Assembly: GCA_944385665.1 (NCBI GenBank)
Contig: CALWYB010000018.1
Coordinates: 1 to 42,773 of the forward strand
Direction of reading: 5' to 3'
DNA: 42,773 bases
Source: an uncultured Oscillospiraceae bacterium
GTDB lineage: Bacteria; Bacillota; Clostridia; Oscillospirales; Oscillospiraceae
Part shown: positions 8,160 through 15,195 of the stretch, one piece after another
Layout of the letters: each line of letters starts with the position of its first letter
Position numbering within the stretch: the stretch's first letter is position 1
Made by a program: the position numbers and the translations under genes
The notes under the pieces: model-generated
What the model was told of the DNA's origin: nothing
The model's input: the letters and a program-made list of their open reading frames with translations, nothing else
The model's database searches: none

Positions 8160-8440
8160 TTGTTCCTTTCTGCCCGCGCAGAAAGGAACCAAAGACGCGC
8201 CAAGGGGTGTGTCTCCGATGAACGCCTCGCCGCAGGCGGGCGTTCAAAGTCGCCCCACCCCCTGGACCCCCATTTACGGGGGCGGGTCACTTCGGCTGGT
8301 ACAATAGTTCCGGCGGCCCAAATGTTGACCATGCGCCTTTCTACTCCCGGCCCACAGGGGCCTACCGCTGTAAAATTTACAGGCTGACGCTCTAACGTAC
8401 ACCGCCTGGTGCCTGCCTACTCGTTTGGTGCGGTGGGGAT
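8160..8440 (+). repeat. R1 structured repeat, copy b
   Basis: This full-length copy starts 6 bp after the stop codon at 8154. Stem 1 pairs GTTCCTTTCTGC (8162-8173) with GCAGAAAGGAAC (8178-8189) and is followed by CAAAGACGCGCCAAGGGG. Stem 2 pairs TGAACGCC (8219-8226) with GGGCGTTCA (8238-8246), with one extra G. Stem 3 is CCCCC (8267-8271) with GGGGG (8278-8282) in the block CCTGGACCCCCATTTACGGG. The second half (ACTCCCGGCCCA near 8343, CGTACACCGCCTGGTGCC near 8396, GGGGATCGGGC near 8436) recurs in copy c. It contains no credible gene: open frames through it give similar protein fragments only because the repeat is conserved. Confidence 0.8.
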
Positions 8441-8582
8441 CGGGCGGGCGGATGAAAGCCGCCCCTACAAAGGAGTACTTCTATGTGGCCTTGGTGGTAA
8501 ATGGCGGGCCGGTGAGGACACCGGCCCCTACGAAGAGACTGCCCAATTTTGTGTGTAGGGGCGGATGTCTCATCCGCCCGCT
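8441..8582. repeat. R3 palindromic units, three copies
   Basis: Three short GC palindromes flank CCCCTAC or its complement: GGGCGG/CCGCCC (8445-8464), GGGCCGGTG with CACCGGCCC (about 8506-8526) and GGGGCGGATG with CATCCGCCC (8559-8579). The arms differ between units but stay complementary. The third unit is inverted relative to the others. A fourth is at 37957. Nothing coding is seen. Confidence 0.7.
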
Positions 8583-8640
8583 TCCGTAATGCGGCTTCCC
8601 CGGTTCCTTTTGGAACAAGTACAACGGAATATCCATCTCT

Positions 8641-8770
8641 TTGCAAAAAAGTGGGAGCGACCGAACGGGTCACTCCCACCTGTCTTTTTTTACGGGCGCA
8701 GAGGCAAAGCAAAGCTTTGCAGGAAGCTTTTTTGCCTACTTTTTTCTCGAAAAAAGTAGGTCAAGAAAGC
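8641..8770 (-). repeat. R2 three-hairpin 3' element, copy 1 (3' UTR of the HD gene)
   Basis: Read leftward from the HD gene, whose TGA stop (8761-8763) is inside the element. Hairpin A is CCTACTTTTTT/AAAAAAGTAGG with a CGAG loop (8735-8760). Hairpin B is GCAAAGC/GCTTTGC with a 3-base loop (8704-8720). The spacer CTCTGCGCCCGTA follows. Hairpin C is GTGGGAGTGACC with GGTCGCTCCCAC (8651-8679), then TTTTTTG. One pair in hairpin C is G-U only when the minus strand is the RNA, so it acts as the terminator of the leftward gene. Confidence 0.75.
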
Positions 8771-9351
8771 GCGTCGTTCTCTAAGAAGTAGCTGGCCTCC
8801 ATGTCGGCGGTAGCCAGGGCAAAGGCCAGGGGGTACTTCTGGAACGCCTGCCCGACAGTCCGCGGGTCCTCCGGCCCGGAGAAGCCCATATGCCAGCGGA
8901 TGGCCATGGCCTCCTCCCGGGTCAGGCGGAGATAGCCGTTGGCGATGTACACGCTCTTCTCCCCGTGTCCGTAGGGCAGGGGATCGTCAAAGCTGTAGGT
9001 GGGCACCCGCTCCCACTGGCCGGTGGCGTCGTTCTTCACGTTGCGGAACCCCTTCTTATAGCACCCGATCTTGCACAGATCGTGGAGCAGGGCCACCACG
9101 GCCACCGTCTCCTCGCTGTACTCCAGGCCGTAGAGCTCCTGAACCCGCTCTCGCTGGAGATAGTCCACCAGGCAGTGGTACACGTTCAGGCTGTGCTCGC
9201 ACAGGCCGCCCTCACAGGCCAGATGGTACCGCGCCGAGGCGGGAGCGGTAAAAAAGTCGCTTTTATGCTCCAAAAAGTTGAGCAGCGCGTCGGCGCCGGG
9301 CCGGGTGATCTTCTCCTTGAACAGCTCGATAAATTCCTCTTTTCCGGACAT
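8761..9351 (-). CDS. HD-domain hydrolase, resembling the YhaM exonuclease HD domain
   Basis: A 196-residue HD-superfamily enzyme. Visible ligands are His53 in GGLCEHSLNVYH, His90-Asp91 in ALLHDLCKIG, His129 in YGHGE, His154 in RWHMGF and Asp183 in TADMEAS. The block YHLACEGGLCEHSL resembles the HD part of YhaM-type 3'-5' exoribonucleases, but the OB-fold half of those is missing, so the substrate is open. The ATG at 9351 has AGGAGGAG upstream; a longer frame to 9414 lacks a site. A -10 TACAAT preceded by TG (9392-9397) may be its promoter. The last codons, LS then stop, are contributed by the R2 repeat. Confidence 0.8.
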   Translation of the reverse strand: MSGKEEFIELFKEKITRPGADALLNFLEHKSDFFTAPASARYHLACEGGLCEHSLNVYHCLVDYLQRERVQELYGLEYSEETVAVVALLHDLCKIGCYKKGFRNVKNDATGQWERVPTYSFDDPLPYGHGEKSVYIANGYLRLTREEAMAIRWHMGFSGPEDPRTVGQAFQKYPLAFALATADMEASYFLENDALS

Positions 9352-9429
9352 AGGCTCCTCCTGTGGCCCGCGCACGGGCAGATTTGCCCCTATTGTACCA
9401 CAGCCCGGCGCCAAACGGAAGCGCCTGCG

Positions 9430-9750
9430 CTACCACTCCAGATTCTTCAGATAGGCCTCCGCCCCGTAGCGCAGGCAGCGCTGGAGCCGCCGCTCCCCCC
9501 GCTTGATGGTGCGGGAGACGGTGGACTTGTCCACCCCCAGCTGCTCCCCGATCTCCCGCATGTTGTACCCCTGGGCGTAGTACATAAGCAGCGCCTGCCG
9601 CTGGCGCTCGGTCACATCCTCCCGCAGCGCCCGGATGAGATTGCGCTTGAGGCGGCTGATCTCCTGGCTGTTGTCGGCGGCCATACGCATACTGTACAGG
9701 GCCATATCGGCGGCGTAGGGCTTTCCTCTCCTATAGCGTGTATTTGGCAT
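9430..9750 (-). CDS. Small sigma-70 region-4-like helix-turn-helix protein
   Basis: A 106-residue DNA-binding protein. The region from about residue 55 (VTERQRQALLMYYAQGYNM) through EIGEQLGVDKSTVSRTIKRG is a textbook sigma region 4 HTH, and no region 2 is present. It therefore probably acts as a small regulator, not as a complete sigma factor. Similar small proteins occur as late-gene activators in phages and integrated elements and as stand-alone genes in Clostridia. The start at 9750 overlaps the preceding gene by 20 bp, with GAGGGGG upstream; an internal ATG at 9705 is possible. It is the last of three overlapping small genes. Confidence 0.75.
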   Translation of the reverse strand: MPNTRYRRGKPYAADMALYSMRMAADNSQEISRLKRNLIRALREDVTERQRQALLMYYAQGYNMREIGEQLGVDKSTVSRTIKRGERRLQRCLRYGAEAYLKNLEW

Positions 9751-9964
9751 TGCGGCGGTACCCCCTCTCATAGTAGCGCTCGGTGAGCACGGCCAGCTCC
9801 CTGGCCTCCCGCAGCATGGTGGAGAGCATATGGATGCGGTGCTCCAGCACCAGCCGCTGCTTTTCGTTTCGGGTCCGCTCCAGCACTGCCTCCAGTTGGC
9901 AGATCCGCAGATCCAGCACCCGGGCATGCTCCCGGTACTCCACTGACAATTCCAACAAGGTCAT
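9731..9964 (-). CDS. Small helical protein in a sigma-like gene cluster
   Basis: This 77-residue protein begins MTLLELSVEYREHARVLDLR. It is almost entirely charged and helical, and probably a coiled coil or helical hairpin with repeated Glu/Arg/Leu spacing over residues 5-65. No known domain is recognised. Its ATG overlaps the TGA of the zinc-ribbon frame as ATGA, and its stop lies 20 bp inside the HTH gene, so the three are translated as one unit. A partner role for the HTH protein is plausible but unproven. Confidence 0.65.
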   Translation of the reverse strand: MTLLELSVEYREHARVLDLRICQLEAVLERTRNEKQRLVLEHRIHMLSTMLREARELAVLTERYYERGYRRNAKYTL

Positions 9965-10104
9965 GCTTCTCTCTCTTCCTCCTCTTCTTCCCGCGCGGCA
10001 CACTCCGCGCAGATCCTCCGCCCCTCCCGCCAGACCATCCGGTCCCAGCGGTACTGCTCACCCCCGCAGCTGGGACAGTAGGCTGCCGGCGGGGCCTGCT
10101 GCAC
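9961..10104 (-). CDS. Tiny zinc-ribbon protein (about 47 residues)
   Basis: A short frame ends in TGA at 9961-9963, overlapping the next ATG as ATGA. It contains YCPSCGGEQYRWDRM then ICAECAAREEEEE: two CxxC knuckles 21 residues apart, as in zinc ribbons, followed by an acidic tail. The best start I see is GTG at 10102-10104, but no strong ribosome site precedes it, so the N-terminus is uncertain; the frame runs open to about 10160, where GAAAGGAG occurs. The paired cysteines and the coupling overlap argue that it is real. Its function is unknown. Confidence 0.5.
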   Translation of the reverse strand: MQQAPPAAYCPSCGGEQYRWDRMVWREGRRICAECAAREEEEEEREA

Positions 10105-10206
10105 ATCCCGCAGGGGCAGCAGCAGAGCGTTTCGTTGGCTTGCTGCCGTGCAGAGACACTCCTTTCTCCCTTCCCTAAAAAAATTTAAAAACTTTCGGAA
10201 TCAGGC

Positions 10207-10235
10207 TTGACAAGATGTACGTTCTTTGGTAAAAT
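10207..10235 (+). promoter_or_regulatory. tRNA operon promoter
   Basis: TTGACA (10207-10212), a 17-bp spacer and TAAAAT (10230-10235) lie 31 bp before tRNA-Thr. The promoter before tRNA-Val at 13228 has the same -35, -10 and spacing. Confidence 0.85.
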
Positions 10236-10266
10236 AACACCTGCTGTTGGACAGCACTCTTGATGC

Positions 10267-10342
10267 GCTGGTGTAGCTCAGCCGGTAGAGCAGCTGATTT
10301 GTAATCAGCAGGTCGGGGGTTCGAATCCGTCCACCAGCTCCA
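10267..10342 (+). tRNA. tRNA-Thr (TGT anticodon)
   Basis: A 76-nt cloverleaf. Acceptor GCTGGTG pairs with CACCAGC, then T and an encoded CCA. The anticodon stem CTGAT/ATCAG closes the loop TTTGTAA, with anticodon TGT, and the T-arm carries GGTTCGAATCC. It is the first gene of a two-tRNA operon. Confidence 0.95.
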
Positions 10343-10353
10343 CAATTTCATAT

Positions 10354-10437
10354 GGAGGAGTTCCCGAGTGGCCAAAGGGGGCAGACTGTAAATCTGTTGC
10401 GTTAGCTTCGGTGGTTCGAATCCACCCTCCTCCACCA
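10354..10437 (+). tRNA. tRNA-Tyr (GTA anticodon)
   Basis: An 84-nt class II tRNA with a long variable arm, as expected for bacterial Tyr. Acceptor GGAGGAG pairs with CTCCTCC, then A and an encoded CCA. The anticodon stem CAGA/TCTG flanks CTGTAAA, with anticodon GTA. It lies 11 nt after tRNA-Thr. Confidence 0.95.
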
Positions 10438-10475
10438 AAAATCCTGAATGCGTCAGCGTTCAGGATTTTTTCTTC
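10438..10475 (+). terminator. Terminator of the tRNA-Thr/Tyr operon
   Basis: ATCCTGAA (10441-10448) pairs with TTCAGGAT (10459-10466), followed by a T-run. A partial second copy of the right arm, GCATTCAGGATTTTT, recurs at 10511-10525 just before the four-helix-bundle gene. Confidence 0.85.
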
Positions 10476-10601
10476 TTACTTTTTCCCGATTCCCTCTTCC
10501 CTACATGTAAGCGCATTCAGGATTTTTGGAGGTAAAAAGTAAGAGGGAAAAGGTAAGAAGTATGATGTCGGCTTCGCCGACGGATGGAAAAAGGTGATCG
10601 G

Positions 10602-10967
10602 ATGAAAGATAGTCCTCTTCTCTCCAAGTCAAAAGCCTTTGCCCTGGAGATCATCCAGGTCTGCAACCAAATCAAACGAGAACAGCGGGAAACGATTCTG
10701 GTCAACCAGCTTCTTCGCTCCGGCACAAGCATCGGCGCAAATATTCGCGAAGCGTTCTATGGCCACAGCCGGGCCGATTTCATCGCCAAGCTTCAAATCG
10801 CATTGAAGGAGTGCGCTGAAAGTGAATACTGGCTGGAACTTCTGCTGGAGAGCGGGTACTACGCCCAGAGCACTCCCCTCTCCCACTGTGTCGAGCTGAA
10901 AAAGCTGTTGATTGCTTCTCTGAATACCGCCAAAGCCAAACAGGGCGGCACCGCCCAGCAGATATAG
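10602..10967 (+). CDS. Four-helix-bundle protein of the 23S rRNA intervening-sequence (IVS) family
   Basis: A 121-residue all-helical protein. LSKSKAFALEIIQVCNQI opens helix 1; RSGTSIGANIREAFYGHSRA is the conserved family core; KLQIALKECAESEYWLELL follows. The family was first found in intervening sequences inserted in 23S rRNA genes and is common as stand-alone genes flanked by short repeats. Its function is unknown. The ATG at 10602 follows AAGGTG; an ATG at 10584 is less well placed. Upstream are a small GTCGGC/GCCGAC hairpin (10567-10581) and two near-complementary stretches around 10470 and 10550, so the gene may be a relic or passenger of a small mobile unit. Confidence 0.85.
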   Translation: MKDSPLLSKSKAFALEIIQVCNQIKREQRETILVNQLLRSGTSIGANIREAFYGHSRADFIAKLQIALKECAESEYWLELLLESGYYAQSTPLSHCVELKKLLIASLNTAKAKQGGTAQQI

Positions 10968-11020
10968 AACGTATGTTCTATCCGTAGACATAATATACTC
11001 TCTTTGTCCGGTTCTGTCAA
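10964..11020 (-). promoter_or_regulatory. Orphan leftward promoter with LexA-like box
   Basis: On the minus strand TTGACA (11015-11020), a 17-bp spacer and TATATT (10992-10997) make a near-consensus promoter. Just downstream, ATAGAAC-N4-GTTCTAT (10964-10981) is a perfect 7-bp dyad containing GAAC-N4-GTTC, the core of the Gram-positive LexA/DinR box. The transcript would run antisense through the four-helix-bundle gene; no leftward gene follows. Confidence 0.65.
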
Positions 11021-11093
11021 GTTTCTTTTTTCCCATATTTTTGCAAAAAATGTCGAAAACTGTCCTGACAACGGGACATTTCCCCAAAAAAGT

Positions 11094-11131
11094 TAAAAAA
11101 ACAGCGCGCCGTATCAAAAACGGCGCGCTGT
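11094..11131 (-). terminator. Terminator of the P-loop gene
   Basis: ACAGCGCGCCGT (11101-11112) pairs perfectly with ACGGCGCGCTGT (11120-11131). Read leftward it is followed by TTTTTTT (11094-11100). Confidence 0.9.
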
Positions 11132-11150
11132 TTGCGTTGGAAAATATTAT

Positions 11151-11561
11151 TTAGAAATACTGCTTGATGCCCTCGGGAGCCAGATCGGGCTCGTCGCTGA
11201 TGGTGATGGTGAACTTGATGCCGTGCTTCTCGCCGAAGTTGTTCAGCCAGGCCAGGAACTCCTCGGTCTGGGTGTAGTTCTCGGTGGGCACGATCTTGGT
11301 CAGGCTGTCGATAAAGACATGGGTAATATCATAGTTCCCGGCGTACAGGCCGCTGACGAAGCCCTTCAGGGCGGTGTAATTGGCAATATCATACTGGCTG
11401 GCTTCCACCAGGCGGATCTGATAGTGAATGTCGAAGGTGAGCTTATTGCCCTTCTCGATGCACACCACGTTGCCGTGCTCGCTGCCAACGGCCTCGTTGA
11501 TCATGTCGATCATCTGCTTGGTCTTGCCGGTGCCCTTCTTACCCATGATAACTCGAATCAT
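11151..11561 (-). CDS. Small P-loop ATP-binding protein of unknown role
   Basis: A 136-residue protein with an N-terminal Walker A, MGKKGTGKTKQ (about residues 6-16), and a hydrophobic strand ending in an acidic residue, HVFIDSL near residue 93, that could be Walker B. The fold looks like a small ASCE NTPase, but arginine finger and sensor motifs are not evident. Database entries of this type are sometimes labelled PilT-like on the Walker A alone, which I would not accept. The ATG at 11561 has AAGGAG 8 bases upstream; the GTG at 11570 abuts the ribosome site. It has its own terminator and a putative promoter TTGAAA-17-TAAAGT (11617-11645). Confidence 0.75.
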   Translation of the reverse strand: MIRVIMGKKGTGKTKQMIDMINEAVGSEHGNVVCIEKGNKLTFDIHYQIRLVEASQYDIANYTALKGFVSGLYAGNYDITHVFIDSLTKIVPTENYTQTEEFLAWLNNFGEKHGIKFTITISDEPDLAPEGIKQYF

Positions 11562-11699
11562 GTGAATCACTCCTTAATGGATGTTACGTGGGAAGCAGGT
11601 CCCTTACGTTACTATAACTTTAACATAAGAGGGGCCGCTTTTCAACCGCAAAGTTATGAATTTTTTTGGCAGAACCTGCTGCCAGCGCCGGAGATAAAG

Positions 11700-11743
11700 C
11701 CCGGCCTTTCCCCATTTTTTAGGGAAAGGCCGGGGTTATTTTT
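11700..11743. terminator. Hairpin after pgi
   Basis: CCCGGCCTTTCCC (11700-11712) pairs perfectly with GGGAAAGGCCGGG (11722-11734). The longer T-tract is on the plus side (TTATTTTTC); on the minus side only CTTTATC follows. It most likely ends pgi transcription, less efficiently than a canonical terminator. Confidence 0.6.
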
Positions 11744-11764
11744 CTCGACGCGGGGTTTAGGAGC

Positions 11765-13090
11765 TTACAGACGGGCCTCCAGGGCCTTCTTCTGCTCCTC
11801 ATAGCCGGGCTTGCCCAGCAGGGCATACATGTTGACCTTGTAGGCCTCCACGCCGGGCTGGTTGAAGGGGTTCACCTCCAGCAGGTAGCCGGACAGGCCG
11901 CAGACATACTCGAAGAAATAAATGAGGTAGCCCACGGTCTTGGCGGACAGGGCGGGCATCTCGATGCGCACGTTGGGCACGCCGCCGTCCACGTGGGCCA
12001 GGATCACCGCCCGCATGGCCTGCTGGGCCACAAAGGCCATGGACTTGCCGGACAGGAAGTTCAGGCCGTCCACGTTCTCGGGATCGTTGGGGATGATGAA
12101 CTCGCCCTTGGGAGCAAACTGCACCACGGTCTCAAACATGAGCCGCTCGCCCTCCTGGATATACTGACCCATGGAGTGCAGGTCGGCGGTGAACTCCACG
12201 CTGGCGGGGAACAGGCCCTTGCCCTCCTTGCCCTCGCTCTCACCGTACAGCTGCTTCCACCACTCGGCGAAGAACCGGAAGCTGGGCTCGTAGCAGGCCA
12301 GCAGCTCCACCTTCTTGCCCGCCTGGTACAGGGCGTGGCGGGCGGCGGCATACTGCCAGGCGGGGTTCTCGGCGCCGCCCACAGACAGGTCGTTCATGGC
12401 CTGGGCCGCGCCGCCCATGAGCTCGGCAATGTCGATGCCGGCCACGGCGATGGGCAGCAGGCCCACGGCGGTGAGCACGGAGTAGCGGCCGCCCACGTCG
12501 TCGGGCACCACGAACTCCTCATAGCCCTCGGTATCGGCCAGGCCCTTCAGGACGCCCCGGGCCTTGTCGGTGGTGGCGTAGATGCGCTCCCGGGCGCCCT
12601 CCTTGCCATACTTCTGCTCCAGCAGACCCTTGAAGATCCGGAAGGCCACGGCGGGCTCGGTGGTGGTACCGGACTTGGAGATGACGTTGACGGAGAAGTC
12701 CCGGTCGCCGATGAGGGCGATGGTCTCCAGCAGGGCGTCGGTGGACAGGCCGTTGCCGGCAAACAGGATGTCGGGGGTATCCTTCTTCTTCAGGTTGTAG
12801 TTGGGGGAGCCCAGCAGCTCCACCACGGCACGGGCGCCCAGATAGGAGCCGCCGATGCCCACCACGACCAGCACCTGAGACTGCTGCTGGATCTTCTTGG
12901 CTGCCGCCTGGATGCGGGCAAACTCTTCCTTATCGTAGTCCCGGGGCAGGTACACCCAGCCGGTAAAGTCGCCGCCGGGGCCGTTGTGGTTGGCCAGCAT
13001 GGAAGCCGCCTTCTCCAGGCGCTCCATGCGCTGGGGCAGATAGTCCTGGGGAATAAAGCCCTCCAGTTTTGTCAGATCTAATTTAAGCAT
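11765..13090 (-). CDS. pgi: Glucose-6-phosphate isomerase
   Basis: Pgi interconverts glucose 6-phosphate and fructose 6-phosphate in glycolysis and gluconeogenesis. The 441-residue protein is of the shorter Firmicute type. The sugar-phosphate site appears as [14 protein letters not shown] (near residue 77) and [16 protein letters not shown] (near 138). The C-terminal family block follows, with [11 protein letters not shown] and the [20 protein letters not shown] segment bearing catalytic residues. AAGGAGG lies upstream of the ATG. A promoter with extended -10 TGC-TATACT (13132-13137) is visible. It appears monocistronic. Confidence 0.97.
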   Translation of the reverse strand: MLKLDLTKLEGFIPQDYLPQRMERLEKAASMLANHNGPGGDFTGWVYLPRDYDKEEFARIQAAAKKIQQQSQVLVVVGIGGSYLGARAVVELLGSPNYNLKKKDTPDILFAGNGLSTDALLETIALIGDRDFSVNVISKSGTTTEPAVAFRIFKGLLEQKYGKEGARERIYATTDKARGVLKGLADTEGYEEFVVPDDVGGRYSVLTAVGLLPIAVAGIDIAELMGGAAQAMNDLSVGGAENPAWQYAAARHALYQAGKKVELLACYEPSFRFFAEWWKQLYGESEGKEGKGLFPASVEFTADLHSMGQYIQEGERLMFETVVQFAPKGEFIIPNDPENVDGLNFLSGKSMAFVAQQAMRAVILAHVDGGVPNVRIEMPALSAKTVGYLIYFFEYVCGLSGYLLEVNPFNQPGVEAYKVNMYALLGKPGYEEQKKALEARL

Positions 13091-13227
13091 ACTTGCTGAT
13101 CCTCCTTATACAACGTATCGGATGCTGGATTCAGTATAGCACAAAACGCTTCGTTTTCCACCTGGAAAAAAGCAATTCCCCAAAAGAAAATTTCTCCCCT
13201 TCCGCCGCAGAAAATATAAAATAAGAC

Positions 13228-13256
13228 TTGACAAACCCCGCTGTTCAGGATAAAAT
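13228..13256 (+). promoter_or_regulatory. tRNA-Val promoter
   Basis: TTGACA (13228-13233), a 17-bp spacer and TAAAAT (13251-13256), ending 14 bp before the tRNA. Confidence 0.85.
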
Positions 13257-13270
13257 AGTCCATGCTGTTC

Positions 13271-13346
13271 GGACGATTAGCTCAGCTGGTAGAGCATCCG
13301 CTTGACGTGCGGGAGGTCACAGGTTCAAGTCCTGTATCGTCCACCA
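13271..13346 (+). tRNA. tRNA-Val (GAC anticodon)
   Basis: A 76-nt cloverleaf. GGACGAT pairs with ATCGTCC, then A and an encoded CCA. The anticodon stem CCGC/GCGG encloses TTGACGT, giving anticodon GAC. The T-loop is GGTTCAAGTCC. It is a single-gene unit with promoter and terminator. Confidence 0.95.
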
Positions 13347-13347
13347 G

Positions 13348-13389
13348 AAAAACCGCTGTTTTTGAAAGAAAACAGCGGTTTTTATTTTT
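13348..13389. terminator. Bidirectional terminator, tRNA-Val / MATE gene
   Basis: AAAAACCGCTGTTTT pairs with AAAACAGCGGTTTTT, giving U-tracts in both directions between the rightward tRNA and the leftward exporter. A second GC hairpin, CCCGCCCTCCGG with CCGGAGAGCGGG (about 13416-13446), follows, with TTTTTC on the plus side. Confidence 0.85.
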
Positions 13390-13467
13390 CCTCGTCCGAA
13401 GACAGACCAGTCCCCGCCCTCCGGCACAACTTCCGGAGAGCGGGGGTTTTTCTTTCTGTGTGTTCTG

Positions 13468-14847
13468 TCAGCAGCCCCCGGAACCTTCCAGCTCCTCCAG
13501 GCCGTGTTCTTTGGCGCTTCGGGACAGCAGGACAAAGGCAGCCACGCAGATCACCACCGACAGGAAGGAGCCCGCCGCCGTGGCCAGTCCCATGGGAAAC
13601 AGGGTGTCGGGGAACCAGTGGGAGGTGAGATAGGCCCCCGGGATACGCACCAGCACGATGGCCACGATGTTGTGGAGGAAGGACAGGCCCGATTTTCCGC
13701 AGGCGCAGAAGTAGCCGCTGAAGCAGAAATGGATGCCCGCAAACACGCAGTCCCAGATGTAGCCCCGCAGGTACTGTCCCCCCAGCAGGACCACCGCCGC
13801 TCCCTGGTCCGCCCCGGAATCGGTGAACAGGGAGACCATGGGCTCGGCCGTGAACTGGACCACGATGGCGGCCAGCAAGCCGAACCCCACCGCCATCCGA
13901 ATGGCATACCCCAGGGTGGAGACCGCCCGCTCCGGTTTTCCCGCTCCGATGTTCTGGGCTCCCAGCACCGACACCGCCGAGAGCATGGAGGAGGGCACCA
14001 GGAACAAAAAGCTGATGATTTTTTCCACAATGCCTACCGCCGCCGCATCGTTGAGTCCCCGGCGGTTGGCGATGACGGTGATCACCAGAAAGGAGATCTG
14101 GATGAGGCCGTCCTGCAGGGCCACGGGGATGCCGATGGAGAGGATGCGCCCCATCACCCGGCGCCGGGGGCGAAAATCGCCCCGGCCCAGCCGGATGCTC
14201 CGCTTTTTTACAATGACCGTCAGGGCAATGACCACGCTGATGGCCTGGGAGCAGGTGGTGCCCAGGGCGGCGCCGGCCGGTCCCAGATGAAACGCCCCCA
14301 TAAAGAGGTAGTCCAGGGCGATGTTGGCCACGCAGGCCACCGCCACAAAGTACATGGGACTTTTGCTGTCTCCCATGCCCCGGAAAATGGAGCTGATGAT
14401 GTTATAGGCGGTAATAAAGGGGATGCCCAGAAAACAGATGGTGAGATAGGCCGCCGTCCCCTCCACCGCCTCCTTCGGCGTGGACATGACGGAGACGATG
14501 GGCCGGATCCACACCCACAGCAGCCCGGCCGCCGCCACGGAAAGGACCATGAACAACGTCACCGTGTTGCCCACCGTCCGGGACACCCGGTCTTGGCTTC
14601 CGCCCCCCACCGCCTGTCCGATACAGACGGTGGTGCCCATGGCCAGTCCCACGATCATGACCGTGATCATGTGCATCACCTGGGAGCCGATGGACACGGC
14701 GGTGGTGCTGGCCACCCCCTCAAATTGTCCGATGATAAACAGATCGGCCATGCCGTACAAAGTCTGCAAAAAATAGGACAGCAGATACGGCAGGGAAAAT
14801 AAAACTACGTTGCGGCATACATTGCCCGTTGTCAGGTCTCGATTCAC
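13468..14847 (-). CDS. MATE family multidrug/Na+ antiporter
   Basis: A 459-residue membrane exporter with about 12 hydrophobic segments in two homologous halves. The start (NRDLTTGNVCRNVVLFSLPY), YGMADLFIIGQF and FRGMGDSKSPMY are typical of the NorM/DinF-type MATE superfamily. Substrates are usually cationic drugs, exchanged for Na+ or H+; they cannot be predicted here. Translation starts at GTG (14845-14847) with GGGAGG upstream. The promoter has the 19-bp spacer and central dyad of MerR-activated genes, so induction by a bound drug is likely. The regulator gene is not in this window. Confidence 0.9.
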   Translation of the reverse strand: MNRDLTTGNVCRNVVLFSLPYLLSYFLQTLYGMADLFIIGQFEGVASTTAVSIGSQVMHMITVMIVGLAMGTTVCIGQAVGGGSQDRVSRTVGNTVTLFMVLSVAAAGLLWVWIRPIVSVMSTPKEAVEGTAAYLTICFLGIPFITAYNIISSIFRGMGDSKSPMYFVAVACVANIALDYLFMGAFHLGPAGAALGTTCSQAISVVIALTVIVKKRSIRLGRGDFRPRRRVMGRILSIGIPVALQDGLIQISFLVITVIANRRGLNDAAAVGIVEKIISFLFLVPSSMLSAVSVLGAQNIGAGKPERAVSTLGYAIRMAVGFGLLAAIVVQFTAEPMVSLFTDSGADQGAAVVLLGGQYLRGYIWDCVFAGIHFCFSGYFCACGKSGLSFLHNIVAIVLVRIPGAYLTSHWFPDTLFPMGLATAAGSFLSVVICVAAFVLLSRSAKEHGLEELEGSGGC

Positions 14848-14886
14848 TGTGGTGCTTCCTCCCGGTTCTGAATACGCGTTACCGCC

Positions 14887-14917
14887 ATTATAAACTCTAC
14901 CATGGTAATAGAGTCAA
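14887..14917 (-). promoter_or_regulatory. MerR-type promoter of the MATE exporter
   Basis: On the minus strand TTGACT (14912-14917) and TATAAT (14887-14892) are separated by 19 bp rather than 17. Between and overlapping them lies the dyad ACTCTA-N9-TAGAGT (14894-14914). A long spacer with a central inverted repeat is the hallmark of promoters twisted open by MerR-family activators such as BmrR. Confidence 0.75.
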
Positions 14918-15050
14918 CCATTTTTTCTCGCCTGGGCCCTCGCGCGCTCCTCCAACGCCTTCCTTACGGCCATGTCCAGGGCGCAAGCCCGCAGTTTTGT
15001 GCAAAAAAGGCAAAAACTTTGCCGAATTTCCAGGAATTCAGAAATTAAAA

Positions 15051-15169
15051 TTGACATTTTCTTAAAAAACAAGTAGACTGCCATTAGGAAGCCCATCATA
15101 CTGCGCCCCTCCCCCGTCTCTGTTTGGAAACGGGGGTATTGGCGCGTCTATAACTTCCATATTATGGAA
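15051..15169 (+). promoter_or_regulatory. mfd promoter and leader with a dyad
   Basis: TTGACA (15051-15056), a 17-bp spacer and TAGACT (15074-15079) form a plausible promoter. The leader then holds a hairpin of CCCCCGT with ACGGGGG (about 15108-15136) and a perfect 15-bp dyad TTCCATA-T-TATGGAA (15155-15169), 12 bp before the ribosome site. The rest of the 348-bp gap between the MATE gene and mfd shows nothing coding. Confidence 0.5.
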
Positions 15170-15195
15170 TATATGGTCACTAGGAGTGATTTTCA

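Noticed and set aside
8155..8400. Frames in the repeats giving similar fragments such as FLSARAERN, also near 1162 and 27013
   Set aside because: The resemblance comes from the conserved R1 stem 1, not from selection on protein: the fragments fall in different contexts, lack starts, and the changes between copies follow base pairing rather than codon positions.
10629..11117. A leftward 162-codon frame downstream of the LexA-like promoter
   Set aside because: It is antisense to the four-helix-bundle gene, its start lies upstream of the promoter, and its sequence shows no family. The promoter therefore remains without a supported gene.
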